A stretch of 64,000 bases of DNA from Chitinophagaceae bacterium. GTDB lineage: Bacteria > Bacteroidota > Bacteroidia > Chitinophagales > Chitinophagaceae. A program made the position numbers and the translations under genes. Numbering within the stretch: the stretch's first letter is position 1; each line of letters begins with the position of its first letter. Under the pieces are notes generated by a model, which was given only the letters and a program-made list of their open reading frames with translations, did no database searches and was not told the DNA's origin. Shown here in pieces: positions 50,657 to 60,437 of the stretch. The stretch spans positions 199,478 to 263,477 of the forward strand of contig JADJTY010000005.1 of the NCBI GenBank assembly GCA_016710935.1. The letters are read 5' to 3'.

Positions 50657-53600
50657 TTATTTATTGATAAAGTAATTGTATTGAATGACAGATTGATTAT
50701 ACGTATTAAGTACTTCCAGGTAATTTTTCTGAATGTCGATTGCCTGTGTTAAAAATTGTGATAGCTCTGCAAAACTTATTTCACCAGACCGGTAAGCAAG
50801 TGATGCAGCTTTTATAATTTCCTCTGCCTGCCTTAATCCGCTTTTTTCATAAAAAGATAAAAGACTGTTATTTCTTCCCACTTCTTTTTGCATCTGTAAT
50901 TGTTGGGTATTGAATAACTGCTGCTGATATTCAAATTGCTTTTGCTGCAACTGAACTTCGGCCTGTGCAGTTTTTACTTTGCTGCGATAAGCGGATGCAC
51001 CAAATAAAGGGAAAGATGCCGTAACAGAAAATCCAGTGAAAGGATTACTTGCACCCCACAATCGCTGACTGAAAAAACGGCCCGAAAAATCGGGTTTGTT
51101 TTCATTTTTAATGACTGAAACTCCTGCATTGGCAATATTAATATTTTGTGATTGCAAGGCCAGCAACGGATGTAATGAATCAGCAGACTGAGCAGGCATC
51201 GTTAATTTATCAAGTGGCTGCATCAGAGGCAACATCAAATCATTACTATTGACTAACTGTGATAATGATTGCTGCTGAATATTTATATCGTTTCCAATTT
51301 GTTGCAACAAAGCCTGCAATTCCGCCATCCGCACATTAGCAGCAATACTGTCTAAACCACGGCTGTCGCCTGTTTTTACCTTCAATATTGCAGCTGCACT
51401 TAATGATTTATAAATACTATCAAGACGATGAAACAAAAGCTGTTTATCCTGCAAATACCAAAGTTGATAATATGCTGTTCTGATGTCCCTTTTCAAACCC
51501 ACATCAATGGTTGCTGTTGTTGCTTCATAATATTTCAACTGCTCATTATATAGGTTTTTCTTAGCCTTATACAAACCTGGCCAATCAATACTTTGCGATA
51601 CCCCGATTTTTAAAACACCATTTTTGTCGGCTGGGTTTAAATCTTCATTCTCGGCAAATACACCTGTTTTAGGCAACATGGTGGCTGTCTTTATCTGTTC
51701 CTTTCCTTTATTGATCTGTTGGGTATTGATTCCATATTGCAGGTTATTTTTTGCTATGCCAATGGTTTCATCAATGCTCAGTCTTTTTTGAACCGGCTCT
51801 TGTGCTGCTGCATTCAATGAAAACAATATCAGCAACAAGCCTGCAAGTCCCTTTACAGTTTGCTTCATGACTTTTTTATTTCTCTTTGAAAAAATGATAT
51901 ATAAACAAGGCAACACAATCAGCGTTAAAAAAGTAGCCGTAATTAATCCACCTATAACAACTGTTGCCAAAGGTCGTTGCACTTCGGCTCCGGCTCCCGA
52001 TGAAAGCGCCATCGGTAAAAAACCTAAAGAGGCCACAGTAGCTGTCATTAACACAGGACGTAACCGGATTTTAGTTCCTTCCCATACCCGTTGCAGCACA
52101 TCGTCCATACCATCTTTTTTCAACTGGTTAAATGTGCTGATCAAAACAATTCCATTTAACACCGCTACACCAAACAAGGCTATAAAGCCAACGCCTGCTG
52201 AAATACTGAAAGGCATTCCTCTCATCAATAAAGCAAATACACCACCAATTGCACTCATTGGAATTGCCGTGAAAATTAATGTAGCGTCTTTTACAGAACG
52301 GAATGTGAGATACAACATGAAAAATATTAACAGCAATGCAAGTGGTAATACAATCATTAATCTTGCAGATGCTTTTTGAAGGTTTTCAAATGTGCCTCCA
52401 TAAGTAAAATAATAACCGGCTGGAAGTTTTACTTTTGTGTTTAGTTTTTCCTGGGCCTCTTTTACTACACTTGCCACATCACGGCCGCTGACATTAAAGC
52501 TTACATAAATCCTGCGCTTGCCCGACTCTCTGCTTATTTGTGCAGGCCCTGTTTTGAACGAAACATTTGCCACCTGTGATAATGGTATCTGGTTGCCATC
52601 GGGCAATGGTACATACAAATCGCTTACATCGGTAAGTCCGGTACGATGGGCACTGTCTAACCGTACAACCAAATCAAATTTCCTTTCATTCTCAAATACA
52701 ACTCCTGCTTCTTCACCTGCGAAAGCAGTACTTATGATGTGATTGATGTCTTCAATATTTAATCCATAACCTGCAATTTTCGCCCGGTCAAATTCAATGG
52801 TAATTTGTGGTAAGCCATCAACCCTTTCTACCTGTGGTTGTGTAATGCCTTTGATAGGGCCAATAACAGCAGCAACTTTATCTGCGTAAGCAACCAGGGT
52901 ATCCAGATTTTCGCCAAATATTTTAATCGCTACATCCTGCCGGATACCCGTCATTAATTCGTTAAACCGCATTTGTATTGGTTGGCTTGGTTCGGCAATA
53001 ACACCGGGTATGGTTGACAGCTTATCCCTCATAATATCTGCCAGTTCATAAAAGTCATTTGTAGTTGTCCATTCTTTTTTAGGCTTCATGATTACCATTA
53101 AATCTGATGCTTCGGGTGGCATGGGATCGGTTGCAATATCGGCAGCACCTGTTTTGCCTACAACCATTTTCACTTCAGGATATTTCAATAACATCCGTTG
53201 CGCCATCATTACGGTTTCTGTTGTTTGACTGAGTGATGAACCCTGCGGCAAAACAAATTCTATGGCATAATCTCCCTCTTCCAGTGTGGGAATAAACTCA
53301 CCACCCATGTTTTTAAAAATGATGATGGAGATAATCAACAATCCTACGGCAATACCTGTAACCGCATATTTGAATTTTACAGCGCCTTTAATTAAGGGAG
53401 AATAGATGCGCTGAAAGAAAGCCATCATCCTGTCTGCAAAAGTTTTTTTATGACTTATATTCTTAGAAAGAAATAAGGCACTCATCATCGGTATATAAGT
53501 GAGTGATAAAATCAATGCTCCCAGTATGGCAAACGAAACTGTCTCAGCCATTGGGCGAAACATTTTTCCTTCAACCCCCTGTAAGGAAAGTATGGGTAAA

Positions 53601-54976
53601 TAAACTATGAGAATAATAATTTGTCCGAACGCTGCCGAACTCATCATGCGCCGGGCACTGCCGCCCACCGCATTATCCATCTGTTTCTGGGTAAGTTTTC
53701 CTTGTAGTTTTTCACTTGAAAAAAAGTGTAATGTGGCTTCCACAATGATTACCGCTCCATCTACAATTAATCCAAAATCAATGGCTCCCAGGCTCATCAG
53801 GTTTGCACTCACTCCAAACAGATTCATCAATGCCAAAGCAAATAAGAGAGATAAGGGTATTGCAGAAGCAACTATTAAACCAGCTCTTAAATTGCCAAGA
53901 AATAAAACCAATATCAGGATTACTATCAAAGCTCCTTCAATCAAGTTTGTTTGAACCGTATTGATGGCACGGTCAATTAAATTGGTCCGGTCTAAAAAGA
54001 CTTCAATCTCCACATCGTCGGGTAAAGATTTTGCAACTGTTTTCATTCTTTCTTTTACCAACTCCACTACTGTTGCACTGTTTGCACCCTTCATCATTAA
54101 AACAATACCGCCAACCACTTCTTTTTCGCCGTTGTATGTCATAGCACCGTAGCGGGGTGGAGAACCAAACTGCACGGTAGCTACATCCCTTATCAGAACA
54201 GGAATACCGCTCTGATGTTTGATAACTATGCTTTCAATATCGGCAAATGTTTTTACCAATCCCACACCACGAATGAAGTAAGCATTTGGTTTTTTATCGA
54301 TATAAGCGCCTCCGGTATTTTCATTATTTTTTTGTAAGGCTGTAAATATTTCAGGGATAGTAACATTCATAGCTTTTAACCTTTCAGGATTAATAGCTAC
54401 TTCATATTGCTTGCTGATGCCTCCAAAACCTGTTACTTCAGCTACGCCTGCAATACCGGTTAACTGTCGGCCTACTATCCAGTCCTGCATGGTGCGTAAA
54501 TCCATAGCAGAATATTTTTGTTCACTGCCTTTTTTAGGATGAATTACATACTGGTATATTTCGCCAAGCCCGGTTGTAACCGGCCCCATTTCGGGAGTGC
54601 CCAAGCCCTTGGGTATTTCGGTTTCAGCAATTTTTAGTTTTTCGGAAATAAGCTGCCGTGCAAAATAGATGTCCATCTTTTCTTTGAACACAACGGTTAT
54701 TACACTTAACCCGAATCGGGAAAAGGATCGCATTTCTTCAATGCCCTGAATATTTGACAATGCCCTTTCCACCGGATATGTAATGAACTGCTCTACTTCC
54801 TGCGCAGCCAGTGTTGGGGCACGGGTAATCACCTGCACCTGGTTGTTTGTAACATCGGGCAATGCATCCAGTGGTAATTTAGTGGCACTCCACAGGCCCC
54901 AGATAATTAGCGCCAATGTCATCACACCGATTATGAGTTTATTCTTAATACTGAAGTGAATTATTTTATTCAACAT
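50657..54976 (-). CDS. czcA: CzcA/CusA-family RND metal pump fused to a CzcC/TolC-like outer-membrane factor
   Basis: 1,439 aa. Residues 1 to about 1,035 are a full heavy-metal RND pump: first helix, periplasmic porter loops, AIDFGLIVDGAVIIVEA (helix 4), GGSARRMMSSAAFGQ and a second RND half. From Met1037 (ATG 51868) a signal-peptide-like segment MKQTVKGLAGLLLILFSLNA leads into a ~400-aa outer-membrane efflux protein rich in heptad helices. Such fusions occur in Bacteroidota. Either a cleaved or separately started channel is possible. First of the czcA-czcB-P-ATPase tail of the cluster. Confidence 0.9.
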   Translation of the reverse strand: MLNKIIHFSIKNKLIIGVMTLALIIWGLWSATKLPLDALPDVTNNQVQVITRAPTLAAQEVEQFITYPVERALSNIQGIEEMRSFSRFGLSVITVVFKEKMDIYFARQLISEKLKIAETEIPKGLGTPEMGPVTTGLGEIYQYVIHPKKGSEQKYSAMDLRTMQDWIVGRQLTGIAGVAEVTGFGGISKQYEVAINPERLKAMNVTIPEIFTALQKNNENTGGAYIDKKPNAYFIRGVGLVKTFADIESIVIKHQSGIPVLIRDVATVQFGSPPRYGAMTYNGEKEVVGGIVLMMKGANSATVVELVKERMKTVAKSLPDDVEIEVFLDRTNLIDRAINTVQTNLIEGALIVILILVLFLGNLRAGLIVASAIPLSLLFALALMNLFGVSANLMSLGAIDFGLIVDGAVIIVEATLHFFSSEKLQGKLTQKQMDNAVGGSARRMMSSAAFGQIIILIVYLPILSLQGVEGKMFRPMAETVSFAILGALILSLTYIPMMSALFLSKNISHKKTFADRMMAFFQRIYSPLIKGAVKFKYAVTGIAVGLLIISIIIFKNMGGEFIPTLEEGDYAIEFVLPQGSSLSQTTETVMMAQRMLLKYPEVKMVVGKTGAADIATDPMPPEASDLMVIMKPKKEWTTTNDFYELADIMRDKLSTIPGVIAEPSQPIQMRFNELMTGIRQDVAIKIFGENLDTLVAYADKVAAVIGPIKGITQPQVERVDGLPQITIEFDRAKIAGYGLNIEDINHIISTAFAGEEAGVVFENERKFDLVVRLDSAHRTGLTDVSDLYVPLPDGNQIPLSQVANVSFKTGPAQISRESGKRRIYVSFNVSGRDVASVVKEAQEKLNTKVKLPAGYYFTYGGTFENLQKASARLMIVLPLALLLIFFMLYLTFRSVKDATLIFTAIPMSAIGGVFALLMRGMPFSISAGVGFIALFGVAVLNGIVLISTFNQLKKDGMDDVLQRVWEGTKIRLRPVLMTATVASLGFLPMALSSGAGAEVQRPLATVVIGGLITATFLTLIVLPCLYIIFSKRNKKVMKQTVKGLAGLLLILFSLNAAAQEPVQKRLSIDETIGIAKNNLQYGINTQQINKGKEQIKTATMLPKTGVFAENEDLNPADKNGVLKIGVSQSIDWPGLYKAKKNLYNEQLKYYEATTATIDVGLKRDIRTAYYQLWYLQDKQLLFHRLDSIYKSLSAAAILKVKTGDSRGLDSIAANVRMAELQALLQQIGNDINIQQQSLSQLVNSNDLMLPLMQPLDKLTMPAQSADSLHPLLALQSQNINIANAGVSVIKNENKPDFSGRFFSQRLWGASNPFTGFSVTASFPLFGASAYRSKVKTAQAEVQLQQKQFEYQQQLFNTQQLQMQKEVGRNNSLLSFYEKSGLRQAEEIIKAASLAYRSGEISFAELSQFLTQAIDIQKNYLEVLNTYNQSVIQYNYFINK

Positions 54977-54983
54977 GTTTTAT

Positions 54984-55130
54984 CTATTTGGTTATATGCC
55001 TGTAGAAGTGAATTATTCTTTCAGCAATTGCAGCCAAAAGGACAGCACAACACAGTACAATAACAATAATTTTAATAACCCGAATTGCCAAAGGCTGTTT
55101 TGCCTTTTTAGCTTTTTTCCTGGTTGCCAT
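54984..55130 (-). CDS. Possible 48-aa single-helix membrane protein
   Basis: From ATG 55130: basic start MATRKKAKKAKQPLAIR, one membrane segment (about 18-38, VIKIIVIVLCCAVLLAAIAE), short polar tail. It ends 7 nt above the czcA start and lies in the same operon. A longer frame overlapping it (55013-55195) is less protein-like. The Cys pair within the helix is compatible with metal-island small proteins, but this is inference. Confidence 0.35.
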   Translation of the reverse strand: MATRKKAKKAKQPLAIRVIKIIVIVLCCAVLLAAIAERIIHFYRHITK

Positions 55131-55207
55131 TTAAAATGGATGAGTGAATGATAGATGCAATACATGCCAATACTTTGGCTATGCAGCAAATTCAACGAAA
55201 GGAGTAA

Positions 55208-55525
55208 CTATGCTATTTTAGGAGGTTGCCAAATATTATCATACGCTTCAGTATGAAAGGCGATATTAAAAAGAGGGAATTTTGCAGAAGAAAAAACAAA
55301 TTTATGTATCTGTACTTTTGAATAAGATGAATAAAACACAGATGCTGCACAGCATGAGCAGGTACAAAATGGAGTGCAAACTTCATTATTATGCTGATGA
55401 TCTTGATGGGAAGTGGCTGCTGAAATTTTTGTTTGTGCTTTTGAATTACACTCTACACTGTCGCCGCAAGGCAGGCAGGATAAGTACACCATGAAGAAAG
55501 CAAGTAAAGTGAATAAAAATTTCAT
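55208..55525 (-). CDS. DUF6660-family Cys/His-rich exported protein
   Basis: ATG 55525, 5 nt after a -7 element, gives 105 aa: signal peptide (MKFLFTLLAFFMVYLS), then CLPCGDSVECN, a His-rich stretch (SHQDHQHNNE, about 40-49) and CTPFCTCSCCAAS. The density of Cys and His indicates periplasmic metal binding. DUF6660 genes regularly sit in Bacteroidota metal-efflux loci. An upstream ATG at 55573 lies above the promoter. Confidence 0.8.
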   Translation of the reverse strand: MKFLFTLLAFFMVYLSCLPCGDSVECNSKAQTKISAATSHQDHQHNNEVCTPFCTCSCCAASVFYSSYSKVQIHKFVFSSAKFPLFNIAFHTEAYDNIWQPPKIA

Positions 55526-55530
55526 TGTTG

Positions 55531-55538
55531 CAAATGTA
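55531..55538 (-). promoter_or_regulatory. -7 element with likely leaderless start (DUF6660)
   Basis: Minus-strand TACATTTG, an exact TAnnTTTG match, with 5 nt to the ATG at 55525, the same geometry as the methyltransferase promoter at 8792. It gives the lower half of the metal cluster its own promoter. Confidence 0.5.
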
Positions 55539-55650
55539 AGGCGAAAAATTTCTTTAGTATAAATAAAAGCCATGCATTAAATCAACAAGGTTGCATTTTT
55601 TTATAATCAATATTATAATTACCTGAAATTGAGTTTTAAAACCGGACTAT

Positions 55651-56094
55651 CTATTTTCTTAATTTCTGTATAAGAGCCTTCATTTCAGCAATTTCCCTCT
55701 TTTGAGCCTCTATAATGCCATCTGCTAATTTCCTTACTTCAGGGTCTTTTATATTGGCATTTTCGCTTGTCAGTATCGCTGATGAGTGGTGCGGTATCAT
55801 GGCTTTCATGTATTGTACATCGCCAATAGGTGTTTGTGTCCGTAATCCGGCTAATGTAATAATGAATACAATAATAGCCGAAACAATAATACCGGTATTC
55901 AGTTTTTTGTTAGGGTACATTTTCCCCATCATCAGCATCATCACTACTGCCATCGGAGAAATCATCAGCAGGGCCATGTAAATACGGGTAGTACTTACAT
56001 AAAAATAATCAAGCTGGGTAATGTTTAAGAACATAACACAATACATGATAATGAATGATATAATCATCATTACTGAAAATTTTTTGTAACTCAT
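55651..56094 (-). CDS. DUF305-family membrane protein
   Basis: 147 aa: three or four N-terminal membrane segments (about 8-85) and a C-terminal DUF305 helix pair MKAMIPHHSSAILTSENA with paired His, then ADGIIEAQKREIAEMKALI. His and Met residues in this domain are proposed to bind copper or other soft metals. It follows the CPH-type ATPase by 14 nt and is probably co-transcribed with it. Confidence 0.87.
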   Translation of the reverse strand: MSYKKFSVMMIISFIIMYCVMFLNITQLDYFYVSTTRIYMALLMISPMAVVMMLMMGKMYPNKKLNTGIIVSAIIVFIITLAGLRTQTPIGDVQYMKAMIPHHSSAILTSENANIKDPEVRKLADGIIEAQKREIAEMKALIQKLRK

Positions 56095-56108
56095 AGTAGT
56101 TCGATTTA

Positions 56109-58172
56109 TTATTTATTTAATTTGGTTTTTAAAAGCTGTGCGTTTATTGCTACAATTATTGTGCTTAAACTCATCAATACCGCACCAACTGCCGGGCCCA
56201 GAACAAATCCTTTGCTATATAATACACCCGCAGCCAATGGAATGGCGAAGCTGTTATACGCTGTAGCCCAAACCAGGTTCTGCACCATCTTTTTATACGT
56301 GGCTTTGCCAAATAAAATAAGATTTGCAATGTCCTTTGGGTTGCTGTTTACTAAAATAATATCGGCAGTTTCGGCGGCGACGTCTGTACCAGAACCTACT
56401 GCAATACCAACATCTGATTGTGCCAAAGCCGGTGCATCATTTACACCATCACCTGTCATGGCAACAAACTCACCTTTACTTTGCAATTCTTTTACAATCT
56501 CCACTTTCTGGTGCGGTAACACTTCTGAATAATATCCATCCAATTTCAATTCATCAGATACGGCTTTGGCCACCGTTTCATTATCTCCGGTTGCCATCAA
56601 TACTTTAATTCCATTCTTTTTAAACACCTGGATTGCTTCTGCACTTTCGGGCCTTATCGCATCTGCCAATGCAATGTATCCTGTCAACTTATCATCAACT
56701 AAAACAAAAACAACAGTTTCTGCTTTGCTTGAATAAGCTCCTTCAGGAATGGTCAGATTTTTATCTTTCAGAAATCCGGGGCTTACCACTTTTACTGATT
56801 TCCCCTCTACCATTGCTTCAACACCTTTGCCTGTAATGGCATTAAATTTTTCAGCTTTGGGAATGGCAACGTTGTGTTCTTTTACTTTATTGATTATACC
56901 GACAGCAATAGGATGCTCTGATGTTTGTTCCAAAGCACTCGCCAACCTCAATATTTCATCTTTTGAAAATTCAGTATTAACTGACTCAAATCTGGTAACA
57001 CCAAAAACGCCGGTTGTTAATGTTCCTGTCTTGTCAAACAGGAGTGCTGTAATTTTTCTTGATTCTTCAAAAGCCGTTCTGTTACGAATTAATAAACCGT
57101 TTTGTGCTGATACTGCTGTTGAAATGGCTACTACCAGCGGAATGGCCAAACCCAACGCATGGGGACAGGCAATTACCATTACTGTTACCATACGCTCTAA
57201 TGCAAATACAAATGGATATCCTGCTATCAGCCAAACAGCCAATGTTCCAAAACCTACCGATAAAGCAATATAAGTAAGCCATTTGGCAGCCCTGTCGCTG
57301 AAGTTCTGCATTTTGGATTTTGCTTTCTGTGCTTCTTCTACCAGCTTAATCACTTTGTTCAGGTAACTGTCTTTCCCTGTATGTTCCACTTTTATCTTCA
57401 AAGAGCCGTTACCATTTATAGAGCCTCCAATCACTTTATTTTCTTTCTCTTTCTTTACTGGTTTTGATTCTCCGGTGAGCATAGATTCGTTTAAATAACT
57501 ACTGCCTTCTACAATAATTCCATCAGCAGGTACTTTTTCTCCGGGCTTGATCAGTATAATGTCTTCCTTCTTTAATGCTTCCAGTTTTATATCTTCCACC
57601 TGTCCATCTGACTTTACCCGGTGTGCTTCGGCAGGCATCATGCTAACTAATAATTGCAGGGCTTTGGATGCCCCTAATACAGATTTCATTTCAAGCCAAT
57701 GGCCTAAGAGCATAATCACAATCAATGTAGCCAGTTCCCAGAAAAAATCCATTCCTTTTAATCCGAAAACAGTTGCTGTGCTGTAAAAATAGGCGACAGA
57801 AATAGCCATTGCAATCAGGGTCATCATGCCCGGACCTTTCTTTTTAATTTCGGTAATGAAACCTTTCAGGAAAGGCCAGCCGCCCCAGAAATAAATTACA
57901 GATGAAAGCGCCATTAATACATAGGGATTTCCTGGCACTGATAAGCTATATCCAAAAAAACCTTGTATCATCGGTGATAATATCAATACGGGTATAGTAA
58001 GAATAAGGCTTACCCAAAACCGTTTTTTAAAATCGGCTATCATCATTTTGTGATGGTCGTGGCCTGCCATACCCATCGGTATGCTGCCGTGATCGTGCTG
58101 CATTTTACTGTGATCCATATTACCGTGATCCATTTCCTGCTGTTGATGATGTTCGTGTTTGTTATGATCCAT
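56109..58172 (-). CDS. copB: CopB-like copper/silver P1B-ATPase (CPH type)
   Basis: 687 aa with a His- and Met-rich N-terminus (MDHNKHEHHQQQEMDHGNMD), eight membrane helices, LTGESKPVKKE, metal site ACPHALGLAIPLVVAIS (CPH, as in CopB rather than CopA), DKTGTLTTGVFGV, SEHPIAVGI and MTGDGVNDAPAL. It would export copper or silver to the periplasm. Second P-type ATPase of the cluster and distinct from the CPC-type one at 47524. Confidence 0.88.
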   Translation of the reverse strand: MDHNKHEHHQQQEMDHGNMDHSKMQHDHGSIPMGMAGHDHHKMMIADFKKRFWVSLILTIPVLILSPMIQGFFGYSLSVPGNPYVLMALSSVIYFWGGWPFLKGFITEIKKKGPGMMTLIAMAISVAYFYSTATVFGLKGMDFFWELATLIVIMLLGHWLEMKSVLGASKALQLLVSMMPAEAHRVKSDGQVEDIKLEALKKEDIILIKPGEKVPADGIIVEGSSYLNESMLTGESKPVKKEKENKVIGGSINGNGSLKIKVEHTGKDSYLNKVIKLVEEAQKAKSKMQNFSDRAAKWLTYIALSVGFGTLAVWLIAGYPFVFALERMVTVMVIACPHALGLAIPLVVAISTAVSAQNGLLIRNRTAFEESRKITALLFDKTGTLTTGVFGVTRFESVNTEFSKDEILRLASALEQTSEHPIAVGIINKVKEHNVAIPKAEKFNAITGKGVEAMVEGKSVKVVSPGFLKDKNLTIPEGAYSSKAETVVFVLVDDKLTGYIALADAIRPESAEAIQVFKKNGIKVLMATGDNETVAKAVSDELKLDGYYSEVLPHQKVEIVKELQSKGEFVAMTGDGVNDAPALAQSDVGIAVGSGTDVAAETADIILVNSNPKDIANLILFGKATYKKMVQNLVWATAYNSFAIPLAAGVLYSKGFVLGPAVGAVLMSLSTIIVAINAQLLKTKLNK

Positions 58173-58183
58173 GATAACTTATT

Positions 58184-58723
58184 TTACATGTTCTTTAATA
58201 TAAATTCCACTCTTTCATCGGGGCTGATTACCGGTACAAAAACAACTGGAAATTCTAATGACTGATATACTTCTATAATTAACTGGTGAATTAGTTTTTG
58301 TGCCTGTTCATCTTCTGTTCTTGCATAATCATTTACAAAAGGCAGCCTGTCAAGAATAAATATTTTTTTATAGGATACTGCCTTCATTGCACCAAGTAAT
58401 ATTTTATCATATTCGAGATTCAAAAAACGGTAATAAGCCATTGCATCGGGGATAGCCCGGTCAAGAAAAACAGTCTCTGAAGGCGACAATTCGGCCTCCT
58501 GTTCAATCTGCATATCTAATACCCCTAACTGAAATTTTCTTTTATTTGCCCTGATCTCTTCAACAGTTCTCCCTTCCTCTTTCATTGTGTCTATATAATG
58601 CCTTGCATGTTCAATAGTGGTTTTATAACCTCTTTCCGTTAGCAGGTTTATGACAGTTGTTTTCCCAGTGCTGGGCCCACCGGTAATGACAAACCAATTT
58701 GTCGTTTTATTTTGTTTCTCCAT
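58184..58723 (-). CDS. AAA/NadR-like ATP-binding protein
   Basis: 179 aa: Walker A GGPSTGKTTVINLL (15-28), central HARHYIDTMKEEGRTVEEIR, and EAELSPSETVFLDRAIPDA with the Walker B-like acidic residue. Similar to the kinase/AAA_28-type proteins. It overlaps no other gene and lies between a haem-binding gene (11 nt) and copB (11 nt), so it is part of the metal operon, though a metal-linked role is not obvious. Confidence 0.8.
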   Translation of the reverse strand: MEKQNKTTNWFVITGGPSTGKTTVINLLTERGYKTTIEHARHYIDTMKEEGRTVEEIRANKRKFQLGVLDMQIEQEAELSPSETVFLDRAIPDAMAYYRFLNLEYDKILLGAMKAVSYKKIFILDRLPFVNDYARTEDEQAQKLIHQLIIEVYQSLEFPVVFVPVISPDERVEFILKNM

Positions 58724-58734
58724 GTTGTGTCAAT

Positions 58735-59211
58735 TCAATTTCTACTGGCATCATATTTTTCCATGAACCATTTTGTTATCATACTGCGTTCTTTGCCAGA
58801 CAGTCTTGCCTTTTTATGCAGCAGTTTATAAGAAGTCAAAGGCATTTCTCCCGTCATTCACCTGACTGGCAATGGCTTTGAGCTTGCTTTGTTGTCTCCT
58901 TTTGAATAATTTCCAAACTCATCAAAATTCAATTCTTCCTTACCTTCCACTATATGCCTGTTTAGAAACCATGCAATGGGCTGAATATTACTGTACCAGG
59001 GGTAGTTTGTATTATTGCTGTGGCAATCATAACATGCTGCTTTTAAAACCTGTAATATGGAATCCTGTATGGGATATAGTTGTTCAATCGAATTACTGCT
59101 TTGTGCAGATGAAATATTTTTTTCCGGTCTTGGATAGAATTGAATCAAAACAAATATCAGCAGCAATATCAATCCTGCTTTTTTCCATTTTGATTTGGGT
59201 AAATATTTCAT
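58735..59211 (-). pseudogene. Haem-binding domain (Haem_bd) protein, two frameshifts
   Basis: The frame from ATG 59211 encodes a membrane anchor (about 12-27) and a cytochrome c-type CYDCHSN motif with the family run YPWYSNIQPIAWFLN and HIVEGKEELNFDEF. It then leaves frame near the T4 run at 58900-58903. The intermediate frame reads SKRRQQSKLKAIASQVNDG, and a second shift near 58850 restores the natural end EMPLTSYKLLHKKARLSGKE to a TGA at 58735. Net length fits an intact 158-aa protein, so indels in the sequence are likelier than decay. Confidence 0.75.
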
Positions 59212-59220
59212 TTTTCTTTC

Positions 59221-60437
59221 TTAATGTGAACTCATATCCATGCCTTCCATTCCTGCCATTGTATTACCGCCTTTCTTAAATACAAATTCGCTGTTTAATA
59301 AATATGCGCCTCTCGTAACCACCACATCACCATTTTGTAACCCCGATTTTATTTCCAGCCTGTCACCGCTTTCCAAACCGGTTTGTACCATTTTCATCTT
59401 ATAACTGTTTTTGCCGGACTGCACCCAAACAATATTCATTTTACCATCACGCAGCACTGCATCTGATGGAAGTGTAAGTGTATTCAGTTCTTTACTTTTA
59501 ATGCTGACATAAGCCGGCATTCCGGGTTTAAGCAATCCTCCCGGATTAGGTATGGAAACACGGACCAGGTTCAGCCTGCTGTCTGAAACAATTTCCGGAT
59601 TGGCAAATTCTATTTTCCCTTTCCATTCTTTGCCGGGTATATCCGGGAACTGAACAATGGCTGTTCCTTTCAGGTCTATGGCTGACAGTTGTGATGTATA
59701 TACCTGTGCTTCTGCCCACAATGAAGATAGGTCGGCTAACTTCACTATGATGCTTCCTTCCGATACATACTGTCCTTCCATCACCGGCAGTTCAGTTATA
59801 TATCCTGACTCGTTGCTGTAAAAGGAAGTTAGCGGAGAAGCTTTTTTGTTTTTGTCAATTCATTCACCTGTGCATCACTCATACCCCACAACAGCAATTT
59901 TGTTTTGGCACTTTGAACCAGCCTGTTAAAATCTATGATGGAATTATCAAGCGATTGTTGTTTTTCAACTGCTACAATGTATTCCTGCTTTGCATTATTC
60001 AATTCCTCACTGTACAAGTCATACAGGTGTACACCTTTTGAAACATAATCACCCATGTTTTTAAAATACAACCTGTCTATACGCCCCATGATACGGGCAT
60101 TGATGCTGTTTACTTTTGATTCATCTGTATTCAGTGTAGCAGTAAGAATCATTTTATCTCCAATCATCCCATTACGGATCGTGTCTGTTTGAATATTACC
60201 CAAACGAATTTGTTCATCATTGAGCAATATTTCATCTGCTGCGGTATTGGTTCTTTTTACAACTATCAATTCCATATGACAGATGGGGCAATTGCCTGGC
60301 TTGTCTTCCATGATCTGCGGGTGCATACTACAGGTGTAATATTCATCCTTATTGACTGCAGTTGTTTTCTTGCTTTTACAAGAAGCAAAGACTAATAAAA
60401 GTGAAGCGATAATTATCAAATATTTTTTCATAGTCAT
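59221..60437 (-). pseudogene. RND periplasmic adaptor with HMBD domain, one frameshift
   Basis: Readable pieces: 59829-60437 (lipoprotein signal ending FASCKSKK, heavy-metal-binding domain YTCSMHPQIMEDKPGNCPIC, barrel-sandwich start) and 59221-59784 (second barrel half VMEGQYVSEGSIIVKLADLS, then beta domain). The frame changes at the T6 run 59842-59847; one added A on the coding strand restores KTKKASPLTSFYSN and a ~405-aa CusB-like adaptor. A second adaptor lies directly upstream. Confidence 0.8.
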
